The notes beneath the pieces were generated by a model that saw nothing but the letters and a program-made list of their open reading frames with translations, was not told where the DNA came from and did not search any database. Positions 52,581 to 62,001 of a DNA stretch of 64,000 nt are shown piece after piece. Positions within the stretch are counted from its first letter, which is position 1, and every line of letters starts with the position of its first letter. Both the position numbers and the translations under genes were made by a program. The stretch is from Eximiradius sp. (GTDB lineage Bacteria; Bacteroidota; Ignavibacteria; Kapaibacteriales; UBA2268). The stretch covers positions 1-64,000 of the forward strand of contig CAKZLY010000007.1 of the NCBI GenBank assembly GCA_937127445.1. Reading direction: 5' to 3'.

Positions 52581-53663
52581 CTAACCGTGTCTAACATTAA
52601 TAATATCACCATCCTGAACGATATATTCCTTACCTTCGAGGCGGAATAAGCCTTTTTCCTTACATTTAGCAAATGAACCTTCGCGAATAAAGTCTTCGTA
52701 GCTAACAACTTCGGCACGAATAAACTTATTGTAGAAATCAGTATGAATTACTCCAGCAGCTTCTTGAGCAGTATAACCTTTTTTAATTGTCCAAGCTCGG
52801 CATTCGTCCTCACCAACAGTGAAGAAACTTTGCAGTCCAAGTAATTCATAAGCGTTACGAATCATTTTTTCTAATGGGGATTCAGTAAGTCCGTATTCTT
52901 CCATAAAAATTGCTCTTTCATCGTCGGATAAAGAGGACAGTTCAAGTTCAATTTTCGCAAAAAATGGTTCAATACGAATTTTATTTCCTTTGAATGTATT
53001 ACGAATCTTCGAAATAATACTGTCGGAATTTTTAATTTCATTTTCGGAAAAATTAACTGCAATCATAAGAGGTTTAGCAGTAAGAGGCTGGTAGTTTTTG
53101 ATATATTTTAAATCATCATCGGTAAGTTCAATTTCTCTCAGAGGCAAACCACTTTCCAAAGTAGAATGCCATTTTTTCATTATTTCAAGTTCTTTTTTTA
53201 CTTCATCTTTATTTTTTTGTTTCATCATATCTTTTTCGAGTTTTTCAAATCTGGATTCAAGAAATGCCATATCGTTTAGGAAAAATTCATCTTCGATCAG
53301 GCGAATATCGCGCTCGACGTCTATGCTCAAATTTGGATGAGGCACAGCAGGGTCGTCGAAGGCACGCACAACGTGTAGAAAAGCATCATTTGTTCGAACT
53401 TTTGAGATGAACTGGCTATTAAACATAGAGCTGGTTTTATCAGTTTTCTGCACACCTACAAGGTCGACAAATTCAATTGTAGCATTTACTTTCTTTTTGG
53501 GATTGAAAATTGAGGTAAGTTTATCGAGACGACTATCGGGCACTTTTACAATTGCTTGATTTGTTTCTTTTCTGAATGAGAACTGATCAATTTGCGTTTG
53601 GGTAATAGTTTGAAATAGAGTGGTTTTTCCTGAATAGGGCAATCCAATAATTCCAATTTGCAT
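52581..53663 (-). CDS. ychF: Redox-regulated ATPase/GTPase YchF
   Basis: A 360-residue Obg-like P-loop NTPase that prefers ATP and binds ribosomes. G1 is GIIGLPYSGKTTLF at the N terminus, G3 is FVDLVGVQ, and the variant G4 lies in MIAVNFSENE, as expected for YchF. A coiled-coil insert (about 130-200) and a C-terminal TGS domain (WTIKKGYTAQEAAGVIHTDF, EGKEYIVQDGDIINVRHG) complete it. The ATG at 53663 begins the conserved MQIGIIG; the frame extends 29 codons upstream with non-conserved sequence. Confidence 0.95.
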   Translation of the reverse strand: MQIGIIGLPYSGKTTLFQTITQTQIDQFSFRKETNQAIVKVPDSRLDKLTSIFNPKKKVNATIEFVDLVGVQKTDKTSSMFNSQFISKVRTNDAFLHVVRAFDDPAVPHPNLSIDVERDIRLIEDEFFLNDMAFLESRFEKLEKDMMKQKNKDEVKKELEIMKKWHSTLESGLPLREIELTDDDLKYIKNYQPLTAKPLMIAVNFSENEIKNSDSIISKIRNTFKGNKIRIEPFFAKIELELSSLSDDERAIFMEEYGLTESPLEKMIRNAYELLGLQSFFTVGEDECRAWTIKKGYTAQEAAGVIHTDFYNKFIRAEVVSYEDFIREGSFAKCKEKGLFRLEGKEYIVQDGDIINVRHG

Positions 53664-53797
53664 TTTTTCACCGAGACTATAAATAAATGCAAAATTAATG
53701 AATTTAGAAATAGCATCTAAAAAATTAATTCTATTAGAAACAAATTTCATAATTTATACGTATAAAAGAACAACGAATTAACATTTTTGGAGTATTT

Positions 53798-55714
53798 ATG
53801 TCTCAAACACAATTACCAAATCAAGGGAATTATCCGTATCCGCCATATTATGGGCGTCAAAAACGTCGTTCAAATTGGTGGATTGTTCTACTTGTAATAG
53901 GTATAATATTAGTAGTTGGCTTTGGAATTTTCGCAACTATTGTTGGGGTGATAGGATCGGCATTCGAAAAAGAACAAGTTGAAGTAAAAGACAATAGCGT
54001 TCTTGTAATTCGGCTTAGTAATAATCCAGAATATACACCAAGCGACCCATTTTCCTTGTTTTCAGGTATCAAGCAACAAATTGATTTTATTGAATTACTT
54101 ACGTCAGTTCGAAGAGCAAAAGATGACTCTAAAATTAAAGGAATATTATATTTAGTCAAAGGTGAAAGTGGGTTATCGGGTGCAAAAGCAGAGGAGTTTC
54201 AGAAAATCTTAGAAGAATTTAAATCAAGTGGAAAATTTATCTATTCATACATAGAAACAGGAACAGAAAGAAATTACTATAATGCCTTGCCATCAGACAA
54301 AATATTTATGTTACGCGAGGGTTTGCTCGAAATGAACGGATTTGGTGCAACATCCCTGTTTTTTAAGAACGCACTGGATAAAATTGGAGTTGATGTGTAT
54401 GTGCAGCAATACGAAGATTTTAAGTCGGCTGGTGAAAACTTAAGCCGCACAAAATTTAGCGACTCTGCACGTTATCAATTAAGAGTATTACTTGACCAGA
54501 TTAATGATAATTTTATCAACGAGGTGGTAAAGTATAGGAAAATAAGTAAAGAAAAAGTGTTGGAAGCTCTGAAAAATGGCCTTTATACTGCTGATGAGTT
54601 GCAAAAATACGGATTTATTGATGAAATAGCATTCGAAGAAGAAGTAAAAAACATTATCAAGAAAAAAGTGTTTGGAGAGAAGAGCAAGGATAAAAAATTA
54701 AATTTGATAAACATTAATAGGTATGCAGCAAGCGAAGAGAATGTCCCGAAAGAAAAAATGGCAGATATAAACAAACAAATTGCAATTATTTATGCAGTTG
54801 GTGCAATTAATCATCAGCCGGAAGAAGGGTGGAGCAATGAAGCGAGTGTACGTTCGAGCGAATTTATTAACTACTTGAAAAAAGCTCGTGAGAATAAAAA
54901 AGTGAAGGCGATAATTATTAGAATTGATAGCCCGGGAGGTTCGGTAATAGCATCGGATGAGATATATAATGAAATTATAAAAACAAGAAAAATTAAACCA
55001 GTATATGCTTCAATGGGAAATGTTGCGGCATCGGGCGGATATTATATAGCAATGGCTTGCGATACAATTTTTGCTCAACCTCAAACAATTACAGGTTCGG
55101 TTGGGGTGATATTCTTGCTTACAAACTTTAACAAGCTTGTTGGGAAACTGGATATTTCAGTGGATACAATTTCAACATCGCCAGCATCGAATTTTCTTTC
55201 TCCATTTTTACCGATGAGTAACCAAGATAAATTACAATTAGAAAGTCTTTCGAGAAATGTATATTACAGATTTGTTTCGAAAGCAGCAGAAAGACGCAAC
55301 AAATCATTCGATGAAATGCGTAGTTTAGCCAAAGGCAGAGTATGGAGTGGAAAAGATGCTCTCGAAAAAGGGCTTGTTGACATAGAAGGCGGTTTACTTG
55401 AAGCTATTGACTTTGCTAAAAAACGAATAGGAGTTGAAGCAAATAAAAAAGTATTGCTCGACATTTATCCTCGTCCACAGGACGAACTCTCATCAATACT
55501 TAAATTATTTGGTATTGAAAAGCAAGAAGATCAAACCGTAAATTTAAAATCACTATCTCGTGAATTGAAAATCTCATATCAAGATTTAATTTCAATGTGG
55601 ACAATATTACCAGAACAGCTAAGAAAGGAATTAATTTATAATTATCAATTAATAGAAATGTCGAAGAATGAAAAAGTGTTGATGGCAATGCCTGAAAAAT
55701 TCGAAATAAAGTAA
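53798..55714 (+). CDS. sppA: Signal peptide peptidase SppA, 67-kDa type
   Basis: A 638-residue membrane-anchored serine protease that digests cleaved signal peptides. After a proline/tyrosine-rich start and one span (about 26-50) there are two ClpP-like domains. The catalytic lysine lies in the first (YEDFKSAGENLSR) and the nucleophile serine in the second (NVAASGGYYIAM), with IIRIDSPGGSVIASDEI before it and TITGSVGVI after. The two-domain form is like E. coli SppA. A GGAG ribosome site precedes the ATG. It ends at its own terminator and is divergent from ychF. Confidence 0.94.
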   Translation: MSQTQLPNQGNYPYPPYYGRQKRRSNWWIVLLVIGIILVVGFGIFATIVGVIGSAFEKEQVEVKDNSVLVIRLSNNPEYTPSDPFSLFSGIKQQIDFIELLTSVRRAKDDSKIKGILYLVKGESGLSGAKAEEFQKILEEFKSSGKFIYSYIETGTERNYYNALPSDKIFMLREGLLEMNGFGATSLFFKNALDKIGVDVYVQQYEDFKSAGENLSRTKFSDSARYQLRVLLDQINDNFINEVVKYRKISKEKVLEALKNGLYTADELQKYGFIDEIAFEEEVKNIIKKKVFGEKSKDKKLNLININRYAASEENVPKEKMADINKQIAIIYAVGAINHQPEEGWSNEASVRSSEFINYLKKARENKKVKAIIIRIDSPGGSVIASDEIYNEIIKTRKIKPVYASMGNVAASGGYYIAMACDTIFAQPQTITGSVGVIFLLTNFNKLVGKLDISVDTISTSPASNFLSPFLPMSNQDKLQLESLSRNVYYRFVSKAAERRNKSFDEMRSLAKGRVWSGKDALEKGLVDIEGGLLEAIDFAKKRIGVEANKKVLLDIYPRPQDELSSILKLFGIEKQEDQTVNLKSLSRELKISYQDLISMWTILPEQLRKELIYNYQLIEMSKNEKVLMAMPEKFEIK

Positions 55715-55734
55715 GTAACAAATTAGATTAAAGG

Positions 55735-55764
55735 GCTGCCTTACAACTAAGGTAGCTTTTTTAT
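55735..55764 (+). terminator. Rho-independent terminator after sppA
   Basis: GCTGCCTTA (55735-55743) pairs with TAAGGTAGC (55748-55756), with one G-U pair, around a 4-base loop, followed by TTTTTTATTTT. Confidence 0.88.
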
Positions 55765-55907
55765 TTTATAATAAAGATCAATTTTATAACAATGCGAATA
55801 TTTCCAGAAGAAATACCAATCGATTGTGAAAATGTTCTTTTTTTCTTAACATTTTTTAATTAATTTTAACAAACAAAGTTTCTATTACTCATTATTAAAG
55901 GTGTATT

Positions 55908-57830
55908 ATGAAATTATTCAAAAACTTAATTACAATTTTTGCATTGTTTTTAATTGGAGTTTTAAATTCCTCAAAGGCTGAGCAGGGAATTTTTTTCCAA
56001 GAAGATTTTGCAAATGGGATAGGCAACTGGAAAACAGTAGATGTTGATGGGAAAACAGTACATTCAGAAATGCTCCAAGCATTAAATAGCATTGGCATAA
56101 CTTTACAAAATAACAAAATGTCCTGGGTAGTTGGAAAAGTATCAAGCAATCCAGATCAATATATGGCATTGAGCACTTCATACTATAATCCAGCTGGACG
56201 AGCAGATGATTGGCTCATTTCGCCTAAAATTACAATTGGAGAAAATGCTTATCTTGAATGGAGCGCAATTGCTTTTAACTCTTCTTATCCAGATGGTTAT
56301 GAAGTATATATTTCAACAACAGATAATGAGATTTCAAGTTTTACAACAAAAATCTTTTCAATTCAAGCAGAGCCGAATGGTTCTTTAAATAGACGCTTTG
56401 TGAATTTATCCAAATTGGGTTACCAAAATCAAGACATCTACATTGCTTTCCGCAACAATTCGAATGATAAGTATCTGCTTGGCTTAGACGACATTATTGT
56501 ATGGCAACCTTTTGCATACGACCTTTCGGCAGTGTTGATCGACTTGAAGAAATACGTTAAAGTGCCAGAAAATGGTATTTCTATACCGTTCTACGTAGGT
56601 TCAGTGGGAGTTGATAGTATTTATTCATTTGTAGCAAATTTCCAGCCAGATGGCGAAGAAGTAGTTTCCGTTACAATGAACCTGAGTAAATCAATTCCTT
56701 ACTACTCATATCAAAGGTTCATTCTTCCTTTCCAATGGGTACCATCAAAATTAGGTTATAGAACTATAAAATTGTGGGTGTCGAATATTAATGGGAACAG
56801 TAAAAATGATGTAAATCCAGCGAATGATACCACAACAATTGATGTTTATGTTTGGAACAATACAATAGCAAGTAATATTTTCCCATTATTCGAGGAATTT
56901 ACAAGCTCTACTTGCGCACCTTGTGCAAGCGTTAATAAGTATCTAAATCCTTTGCTTGCACAGTTTGAAGACAAAGTGGCAATTGTAAAATATCAGATGA
57001 ATTGGCCCGGAAATGGCGACCCGTACTATACGGCCGAAGGTGGCGTTCGCCGCACATATTATGGAGTAAATGGAGTACCTTCTGCATTTGCTAACGGAGA
57101 ACCATATTCCTTTACTCAGGAAAATTTATCAGCAGTAGGTATGAACAACTTGATTGAGCAGCCTGGATTCTTTGAAATTATTAACCCAGAATACAAAGTT
57201 GATGGAAGAACTGTTACAGTAGAAGCGGATATTAAGCCATTGCAACCATTTGTTGGTTCGAATATCGTTGCACATATTGCAGTTATTGAAATGAAAACTT
57301 ATAACAACAGAGCTACAAACGGAGAAACTGAATTCCATTATGTAATGAAAAAGATGTTACCAAATGCAAGCGGAACAGCTATAACTCAGCTAAATAAAGA
57401 TGCTATTCAGAAATTGTATTATACTTATGAATTTCCATCAAATTCAACAGTAGAAGAATATGAAGATTTGGCCGTTGTTCTTTGGGTGCAAGATGTGAAT
57501 TCGAAACGCGTATATCAATCAGCCTGGGCAGTAAAGAAAACAATTCTTGATGTTCCTTATGAAAATGATGGCTGTGGGATAGTTTCGATTTATCCAAATC
57601 CAGCGAATGAATTTGCAACAGTGAAATTTGCTGTTAAGAACGAAAAATCAATTTCTTATGAATTATATACACTTGATGGTAAATTGCTCAATGCAGTTGA
57701 ATTAGGTTTATTGCACAATGGATATTTCAACGAAAGGATTAATACTTCGAACTTATCACATGGTCAGTATATTTTAAAATTTAAAATTGGTGATCGTGTA
57801 TATACAGATAAAATTATCGTGAAGAGATAG
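55908..57830 (+). CDS. T9SS-exported protein with adhesin-like and thioredoxin-like domains
   Basis: A 640-residue secreted protein. It has a signal peptide (about 1-24), then a choice-of-anchor-J/cleaved-adhesin beta-sandwich (about 28-205, with DWLISPKITIG and LGLDDIIVW), a linker beta domain (about 210-320), and an Omp28-like thioredoxin-fold region (about 325-540). That region has a CxxC motif in STCAPCASVN and a cis-proline loop NGVPSAFANG. The C-terminal ~85 residues form a type A T9SS sorting domain starting SIYPNPANEFATVKF and ending KIIVKR. It should be exported across the outer membrane and perhaps bound at the cell surface. The CxxC suggests disulfide exchange, but the substrate is unknown. 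It is a single gene between two terminators. Confidence 0.85.
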   Translation: MKLFKNLITIFALFLIGVLNSSKAEQGIFFQEDFANGIGNWKTVDVDGKTVHSEMLQALNSIGITLQNNKMSWVVGKVSSNPDQYMALSTSYYNPAGRADDWLISPKITIGENAYLEWSAIAFNSSYPDGYEVYISTTDNEISSFTTKIFSIQAEPNGSLNRRFVNLSKLGYQNQDIYIAFRNNSNDKYLLGLDDIIVWQPFAYDLSAVLIDLKKYVKVPENGISIPFYVGSVGVDSIYSFVANFQPDGEEVVSVTMNLSKSIPYYSYQRFILPFQWVPSKLGYRTIKLWVSNINGNSKNDVNPANDTTTIDVYVWNNTIASNIFPLFEEFTSSTCAPCASVNKYLNPLLAQFEDKVAIVKYQMNWPGNGDPYYTAEGGVRRTYYGVNGVPSAFANGEPYSFTQENLSAVGMNNLIEQPGFFEIINPEYKVDGRTVTVEADIKPLQPFVGSNIVAHIAVIEMKTYNNRATNGETEFHYVMKKMLPNASGTAITQLNKDAIQKLYYTYEFPSNSTVEEYEDLAVVLWVQDVNSKRVYQSAWAVKKTILDVPYENDGCGIVSIYPNPANEFATVKFAVKNEKSISYELYTLDGKLLNAVELGLLHNGYFNERINTSNLSHGQYILKFKIGDRVYTDKIIVKR

Positions 57831-57846
57831 TTTTATTAAGATAGAA

Positions 57847-57881
57847 ATAAAGAAGGGGCTTAGATAAAGCCCCTTCTTTAT
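57847..57881. terminator. Bidirectional terminator between the T9SS protein and the acetyl-CoA synthetase
   Basis: ATAAAGAAGGGGCT (57847-57860) and AGCCCCTTCTTTAT (57868-57881) form a perfect 14-bp stem around a 7-base loop. The GC core is flanked by A-rich and T-rich arms on each side, so it can end transcripts from either direction, as needed between these convergent genes. Confidence 0.9.
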
Positions 57882-57896
57882 AATAAGAGTGAGATG

Positions 57897-59948
57897 TTAT
57901 TTTTCAATTTTAATTCTTGCATCAACGGCAATAAGTGCTTTTGGAGAACCAAGCAATGGATTTATATCCATTTCGGAAATTTCAGGTGCTACTTGAAGTA
58001 AAGCAGAAACACGTTGTATGTAGTTCGCAAATAGATATTCGTTTATCCCTTCTTTTCCACGAATGCCTTGAATTAATCTATAGGAACGCAGAGAGTGTAT
58101 CATAGAAAGAGCCTCTTCTTCTGCAATAGGCGTCAACCCATAAGAAAAATCTTTAAGCACCTCGATAAAAATTCCACCGATACCGCAAAGCACAAGGTGA
58201 CCAAATTTATCTTCTTTCTTTGCACCTATAAAAATTTCAGTCCCAGAAACCATTTGTTGAATTAGTACTGCTTTTGCTTCACCAATTTTCATTAATTTTT
58301 CGAATGCAACAGACAATTCATTTTCGCTTTTAATTCCAACAATTACTCCGCCCACATCTGATTTATGAACCGGTCCGACTACTTTTACAACAAGTGGATA
58401 ACCAATTTGGTTCGCAAATTTAATAATATCAGACAAATTATTTGAAGAGAATTCCATAGGGTGAGTTATGCCAATAGCATCTAATATTTTTGTTACTTTT
58501 TCGGGTTCGAGATAGCCATTCCCAGAATTATTTATTATACTGCGAATTGTGTTTTTGTCGACATCTGAGAAATAATTAGCTGATATAGGTTTTGCTGTAT
58601 GATAGATTTTAGCTAAAGCGTTACCGGCAGAAACTTCATCAACAAAGATGCAATTTCCTTTTTCAATGAATCTATCAGCTGCTTCTTTGGCTAACACAAC
58701 AGATGGCAGAACGGGAAAAATAGGTTTTCTGTTAGTACGAATTTTTTCGTGAAGTACTTCATAAACGGGATATGAGTCAAACATACCGGTTGTGCCGAAG
58801 ATAACAACAGAAGCATCAATATTATTGAAATGATTATCGCAATAGTCGAGTATAATACCGAGCTGCTCAGCAGTGCCGGTAGCAAGGAAGTCAATAGGAT
58901 TTGCAACAGAAGAGCCTGGAAAGAGTTTGGACATTAGTTCATCAGCTTTTTCGCCAGCAATGTGTGGCACCTGCATATTATTTTTGTCGAGAGTATCGGT
59001 AAGCATTACTCCTGGACCTCCAGCGTGCGTAATTACAGCAATTCGGTTGCCCAAAAGAGGTTTTTGTTGAAGTGCAATTGCTACGTCAACAAGTTCGCTG
59101 CGGCTGTGGCAGCGGATAATTCCAGCTTTGCGGAAAAGTGCATCGACTGGTAAATCAGAACCGGCGAGAGCTCCAGTATGGGAGGACACTGCACGAGAGC
59201 CTGCTTCTGTTGTTCCTGCTTTTATAGCAGCAATACGGCAACCTTTTTCAATAAGTGAACGCGAATGCTTTAAAAAGAGTTCAGGATTATTAATTTTTTC
59301 AAGATACATAATTTTGACTTTGGAACTTGTCGAAGCATCGAATGTTTCGTCCCAGTGGCGCAGGACATCTTCTACACCTGTTTGAGCACTATTGCCGACT
59401 GAATAGACACTCGCAAAAGTTAAGCCTCTTGGTATAGCAAGTTCAAGAATAAAGCAAGCAGTTGCACCTGACCCGGAAACGAAATCCACACCTTTTGGTT
59501 CAAGTTTCGGAAGTGGGCCGGCAAACACACCCTGATATGTAGGCGTCAGAACACCGATGCAGTTTGGACCGATAAGAGTACCTTGATGTTGATTAATAAC
59601 TTCGACAATTTCTTGCTCAAGTTTTTTACCTTCTTCTCCGACCTCACTAAACCCAGCCGATAAAATAATAAAACCTTTTGTTCCTCTCCGTTCTGCAAGA
59701 ATGCGGATAGTATCCGGACAAAACTTAGCAGCAATAGCCAGAATAGCGAGTTCAACATCTGGTAGTTCTTCGGTGGATTTGTAGCATTTCAAGTTCTGAA
59801 CTTGTTCTTCTTTTGGATTTACTGCATAGAGAGCACCTTCGAATTTTCCGTCAATAATATTTTTTAATATTCTACCGCCGGGCTTACTAATATCGTTTGA
59901 AGCACCAATAATCGCAATACTTTTGGGAGCAAAAATTTCTCGAACCAT
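57897..59948 (-). CDS. Acetyl-CoA synthetase (ADP-forming), fused alpha-beta type
   Basis: A 683-residue NDP-forming acyl-CoA synthetase that turns acyl-CoA, ADP and phosphate into acid, ATP and CoA, giving ATP at substrate level. It has a CoA-binding Rossmann domain (SIAIIGASNDISKPGGRI at the N terminus), two succinyl-CoA-synthetase-like CoA-ligase domains with the phosphohistidine in VSSHTGALAGSD near residue 257, and a C-terminal ATP-grasp domain (about 465-683, with YPLVVKVVGPVHKSDVGGV and LVLCGIGGIF). The fused order is the ACD/Pat-like arrangement. No acetyltransferase domain is attached, so a protein-acetylase role is unlikely. Acetate is the probable product, but other acyl-CoAs are possible. 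Confidence 0.88.
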   Translation of the reverse strand: MVREIFAPKSIAIIGASNDISKPGGRILKNIIDGKFEGALYAVNPKEEQVQNLKCYKSTEELPDVELAILAIAAKFCPDTIRILAERRGTKGFIILSAGFSEVGEEGKKLEQEIVEVINQHQGTLIGPNCIGVLTPTYQGVFAGPLPKLEPKGVDFVSGSGATACFILELAIPRGLTFASVYSVGNSAQTGVEDVLRHWDETFDASTSSKVKIMYLEKINNPELFLKHSRSLIEKGCRIAAIKAGTTEAGSRAVSSHTGALAGSDLPVDALFRKAGIIRCHSRSELVDVAIALQQKPLLGNRIAVITHAGGPGVMLTDTLDKNNMQVPHIAGEKADELMSKLFPGSSVANPIDFLATGTAEQLGIILDYCDNHFNNIDASVVIFGTTGMFDSYPVYEVLHEKIRTNRKPIFPVLPSVVLAKEAADRFIEKGNCIFVDEVSAGNALAKIYHTAKPISANYFSDVDKNTIRSIINNSGNGYLEPEKVTKILDAIGITHPMEFSSNNLSDIIKFANQIGYPLVVKVVGPVHKSDVGGVIVGIKSENELSVAFEKLMKIGEAKAVLIQQMVSGTEIFIGAKKEDKFGHLVLCGIGGIFIEVLKDFSYGLTPIAEEEALSMIHSLRSYRLIQGIRGKEGINEYLFANYIQRVSALLQVAPEISEMDINPLLGSPKALIAVDARIKIEK

Positions 59949-60037
59949 TTTTTTCTCTCATAAAACAACAAATAAGTTCAATAAAATTACTAATTTTTTC
60001 ATAAAATTGCAGAATTGAATTAATTAAAGGAGAAAAA

Positions 60038-61393
60038 ATGTTTTCAACAGTCAAAAGATTGCACTTTGTCGGAATTGGTGGAATTGGGATGAGCGGAATT
60101 GCTGAAATATTATTAAACGAAGGATTCGATGTGAGTGGTTCGGATATTGCGAAATCAGAGAACACCGAATATTTAGAAAAGTTAGGGATAAAAATATATA
60201 TTGGACATAATGAAAATAATATCGAGGGAGCTGAGGTAGTTGTTTATTCGAGTGCAGTACATCCCAGTGAAAACCCAGAAACTATTGCAGCAACACAAAA
60301 AAATATTCCTTTATTAAGACGTGCAGAAATGTTGGCAGAAGTATCACGATTAAAGTATAATATTGCTATTTCTGGGACGCACGGCAAAACAACCACGACT
60401 TCTATGATTGGGCTTATTCTCATAAAAGGTGGATTAGAGCCAACTGTAATAGTTGGCGGTAGGCTACGTGATTTTGGCGGAACGAACGCAAGATTGGGCA
60501 AAGGAGAATGGACAGTGGTCGAAGCAGATGAATTTGACCGTTCATTTTTGCAACTTTTTCCTACAATAGCAGTGATAAATAATATTGAGGCGGAACATCT
60601 TGATATTTACAGAGATATGAACGATTTAACTGAAACATTTGCTCAATTTGCGAACAAAGTACCTTTTTACGGATTTATTGCACTTGGAATTGATGATCCA
60701 GGAGTTAAATCAATATACTCGAAAGTGAACAAAAAGATTAGGACTTTTGGATTTTCAAGGAACTGTGATATTAGAGCAGAAAGAATTACTTACGAAAACA
60801 GGCAAATCAAAGCAATTATAGTCGAAGACAACAAAGAATTAGGCGAAGTCATAATAAATGTACCGGGCGAGCATAACTTAAAAAATGCCTTGGCTGCAAT
60901 TACAGTTGCGCGCGGACTAAATATAGAATTTGAAATAATTAACGCTGCTTTGCAAGAATTCAAGGGGGTTTTTCGTAGGTTTGATATTAGAGGCGAAAAG
61001 AATGGTGTATTATACGTAGATGATTATGCCCATCACCCAACGGAAGTGAGAGCAGTTCTGAAAGCAGCACGAAACAGCTGGAATAGAAGAATAGTTGCGG
61101 CATTTCAGCCACATACATATACAAGGACTATGCATCTTCACGAGCAATTTGCTGCTTCTTTTGATGATGCTGATGTAATTATTATTACAGATGTTTATCC
61201 TGCGCGTGAACAGCCAATTGAGGGCATAACCGGGAAGTTGATTGCCGATGGAGCAATGAAATATGGGCACAAAAATGTTTTATATATTCCAACCTTAGAT
61301 GAATTAAAAAAACAACTGCCACAGATATTAAAAGAAGGAGATGTATTTATTACAATCGGGGCAGGAAATATTTGCAATCTAAGCCAGATTTAG
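60038..61393 (+). CDS. murC: UDP-N-acetylmuramate--L-alanine ligase
   Basis: A 451-residue cytoplasmic Mur ligase that adds the first amino acid of the peptidoglycan stem. It begins with HFVGIGGIGMSGIAEILL, the UDP-binding glycine-rich motif. The ATP site is AISGTHGKTTTTSM near residue 115, then VVEADEFDRSFL, NIEAEHLDIY, and FRRFDIRGEKNGVLYVDDYAHHPTEV in two pieces around residues 310-335. I favour MurC over the recycling enzyme Mpl because of the HHPTEV motif and overall length. It is outside any dcw cluster. An AAAGGAG site lies before the ATG. Confidence 0.94.
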   Translation: MFSTVKRLHFVGIGGIGMSGIAEILLNEGFDVSGSDIAKSENTEYLEKLGIKIYIGHNENNIEGAEVVVYSSAVHPSENPETIAATQKNIPLLRRAEMLAEVSRLKYNIAISGTHGKTTTTSMIGLILIKGGLEPTVIVGGRLRDFGGTNARLGKGEWTVVEADEFDRSFLQLFPTIAVINNIEAEHLDIYRDMNDLTETFAQFANKVPFYGFIALGIDDPGVKSIYSKVNKKIRTFGFSRNCDIRAERITYENRQIKAIIVEDNKELGEVIINVPGEHNLKNALAAITVARGLNIEFEIINAALQEFKGVFRRFDIRGEKNGVLYVDDYAHHPTEVRAVLKAARNSWNRRIVAAFQPHTYTRTMHLHEQFAASFDDADVIIITDVYPAREQPIEGITGKLIADGAMKYGHKNVLYIPTLDELKKQLPQILKEGDVFITIGAGNICNLSQI

Positions 61394-61418
61394 AGACGTA
61401 TAAACAACAAAAGCTAAA

Positions 61419-62000
61419 TTAAACGAAGGAATTTTCCTGCGAAACAGCTTTATTAAGTAATTTTAAATATTTACTACTGCTAATTTCAATTGCACCGAGT
61501 TGAGATGTAAAATGATTTATATATTGAGAATCAATAAAATGATAATGACGACTTTTAAGATGATTTACAAGAAAACAAAAAGCAGCTTTCGAAGCATTGC
61601 TTACTTTATTAAACATTGATTCGCCAAAGAAAGCAGAACCAATGGACACACCATAAAGCCCACCGCAGATTTCATTTTTAAGCCAAACTTCCACAGAATG
61701 AGCATAGCCAAGACGGTGAAGTTCAAAGTAAGCTTCAATAATTTCGTCGGAAATCCAAGTGTCTTCTCTATTGGAGCATTGCTCAATGACAAATTCAAAA
61801 TTTGAATTAATAGTAAACTGAAAATTACTATTTCTAATACTTTTAATAATTTTACGTGGTATCTGATAATTATCCAATAAAAATACGGCTCGCATTTCCG
61901 GAAAGTGCCAATAAACGGGACCATAACGAGATTGAGCCATCGGGAAATAGCCGGAGCAATACGCTTTAATTAATATCTCGGGTAAAAGCAGACCTAACAT
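61419..62000 (-). CDS. aat: Leucyl/phenylalanyl-tRNA-protein transferase
   Basis: A 193-residue enzyme that transfers Leu or Phe from tRNA to proteins with N-terminal Lys or Arg, marking them for ClpS/ClpAP. Family motifs: LIKAYCSGYFPM near the N terminus, YWHFPEMRAVF, DTWISDEIIEAYFELHRLG, HSVEVW, GGLYGVSIGSAFFGESMF, and FIDSQYINHFTSQLGA. It is the last gene of a set pth-trmB-aat with 1 bp to trmB. Shorter than the E. coli enzyme mainly at the N terminus. Confidence 0.94.
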   Translation of the reverse strand: MLGLLLPEILIKAYCSGYFPMAQSRYGPVYWHFPEMRAVFLLDNYQIPRKIIKSIRNSNFQFTINSNFEFVIEQCSNREDTWISDEIIEAYFELHRLGYAHSVEVWLKNEICGGLYGVSIGSAFFGESMFNKVSNASKAAFCFLVNHLKSRHYHFIDSQYINHFTSQLGAIEISSSKYLKLLNKAVSQENSFV

Positions 62001-62001
62001 T

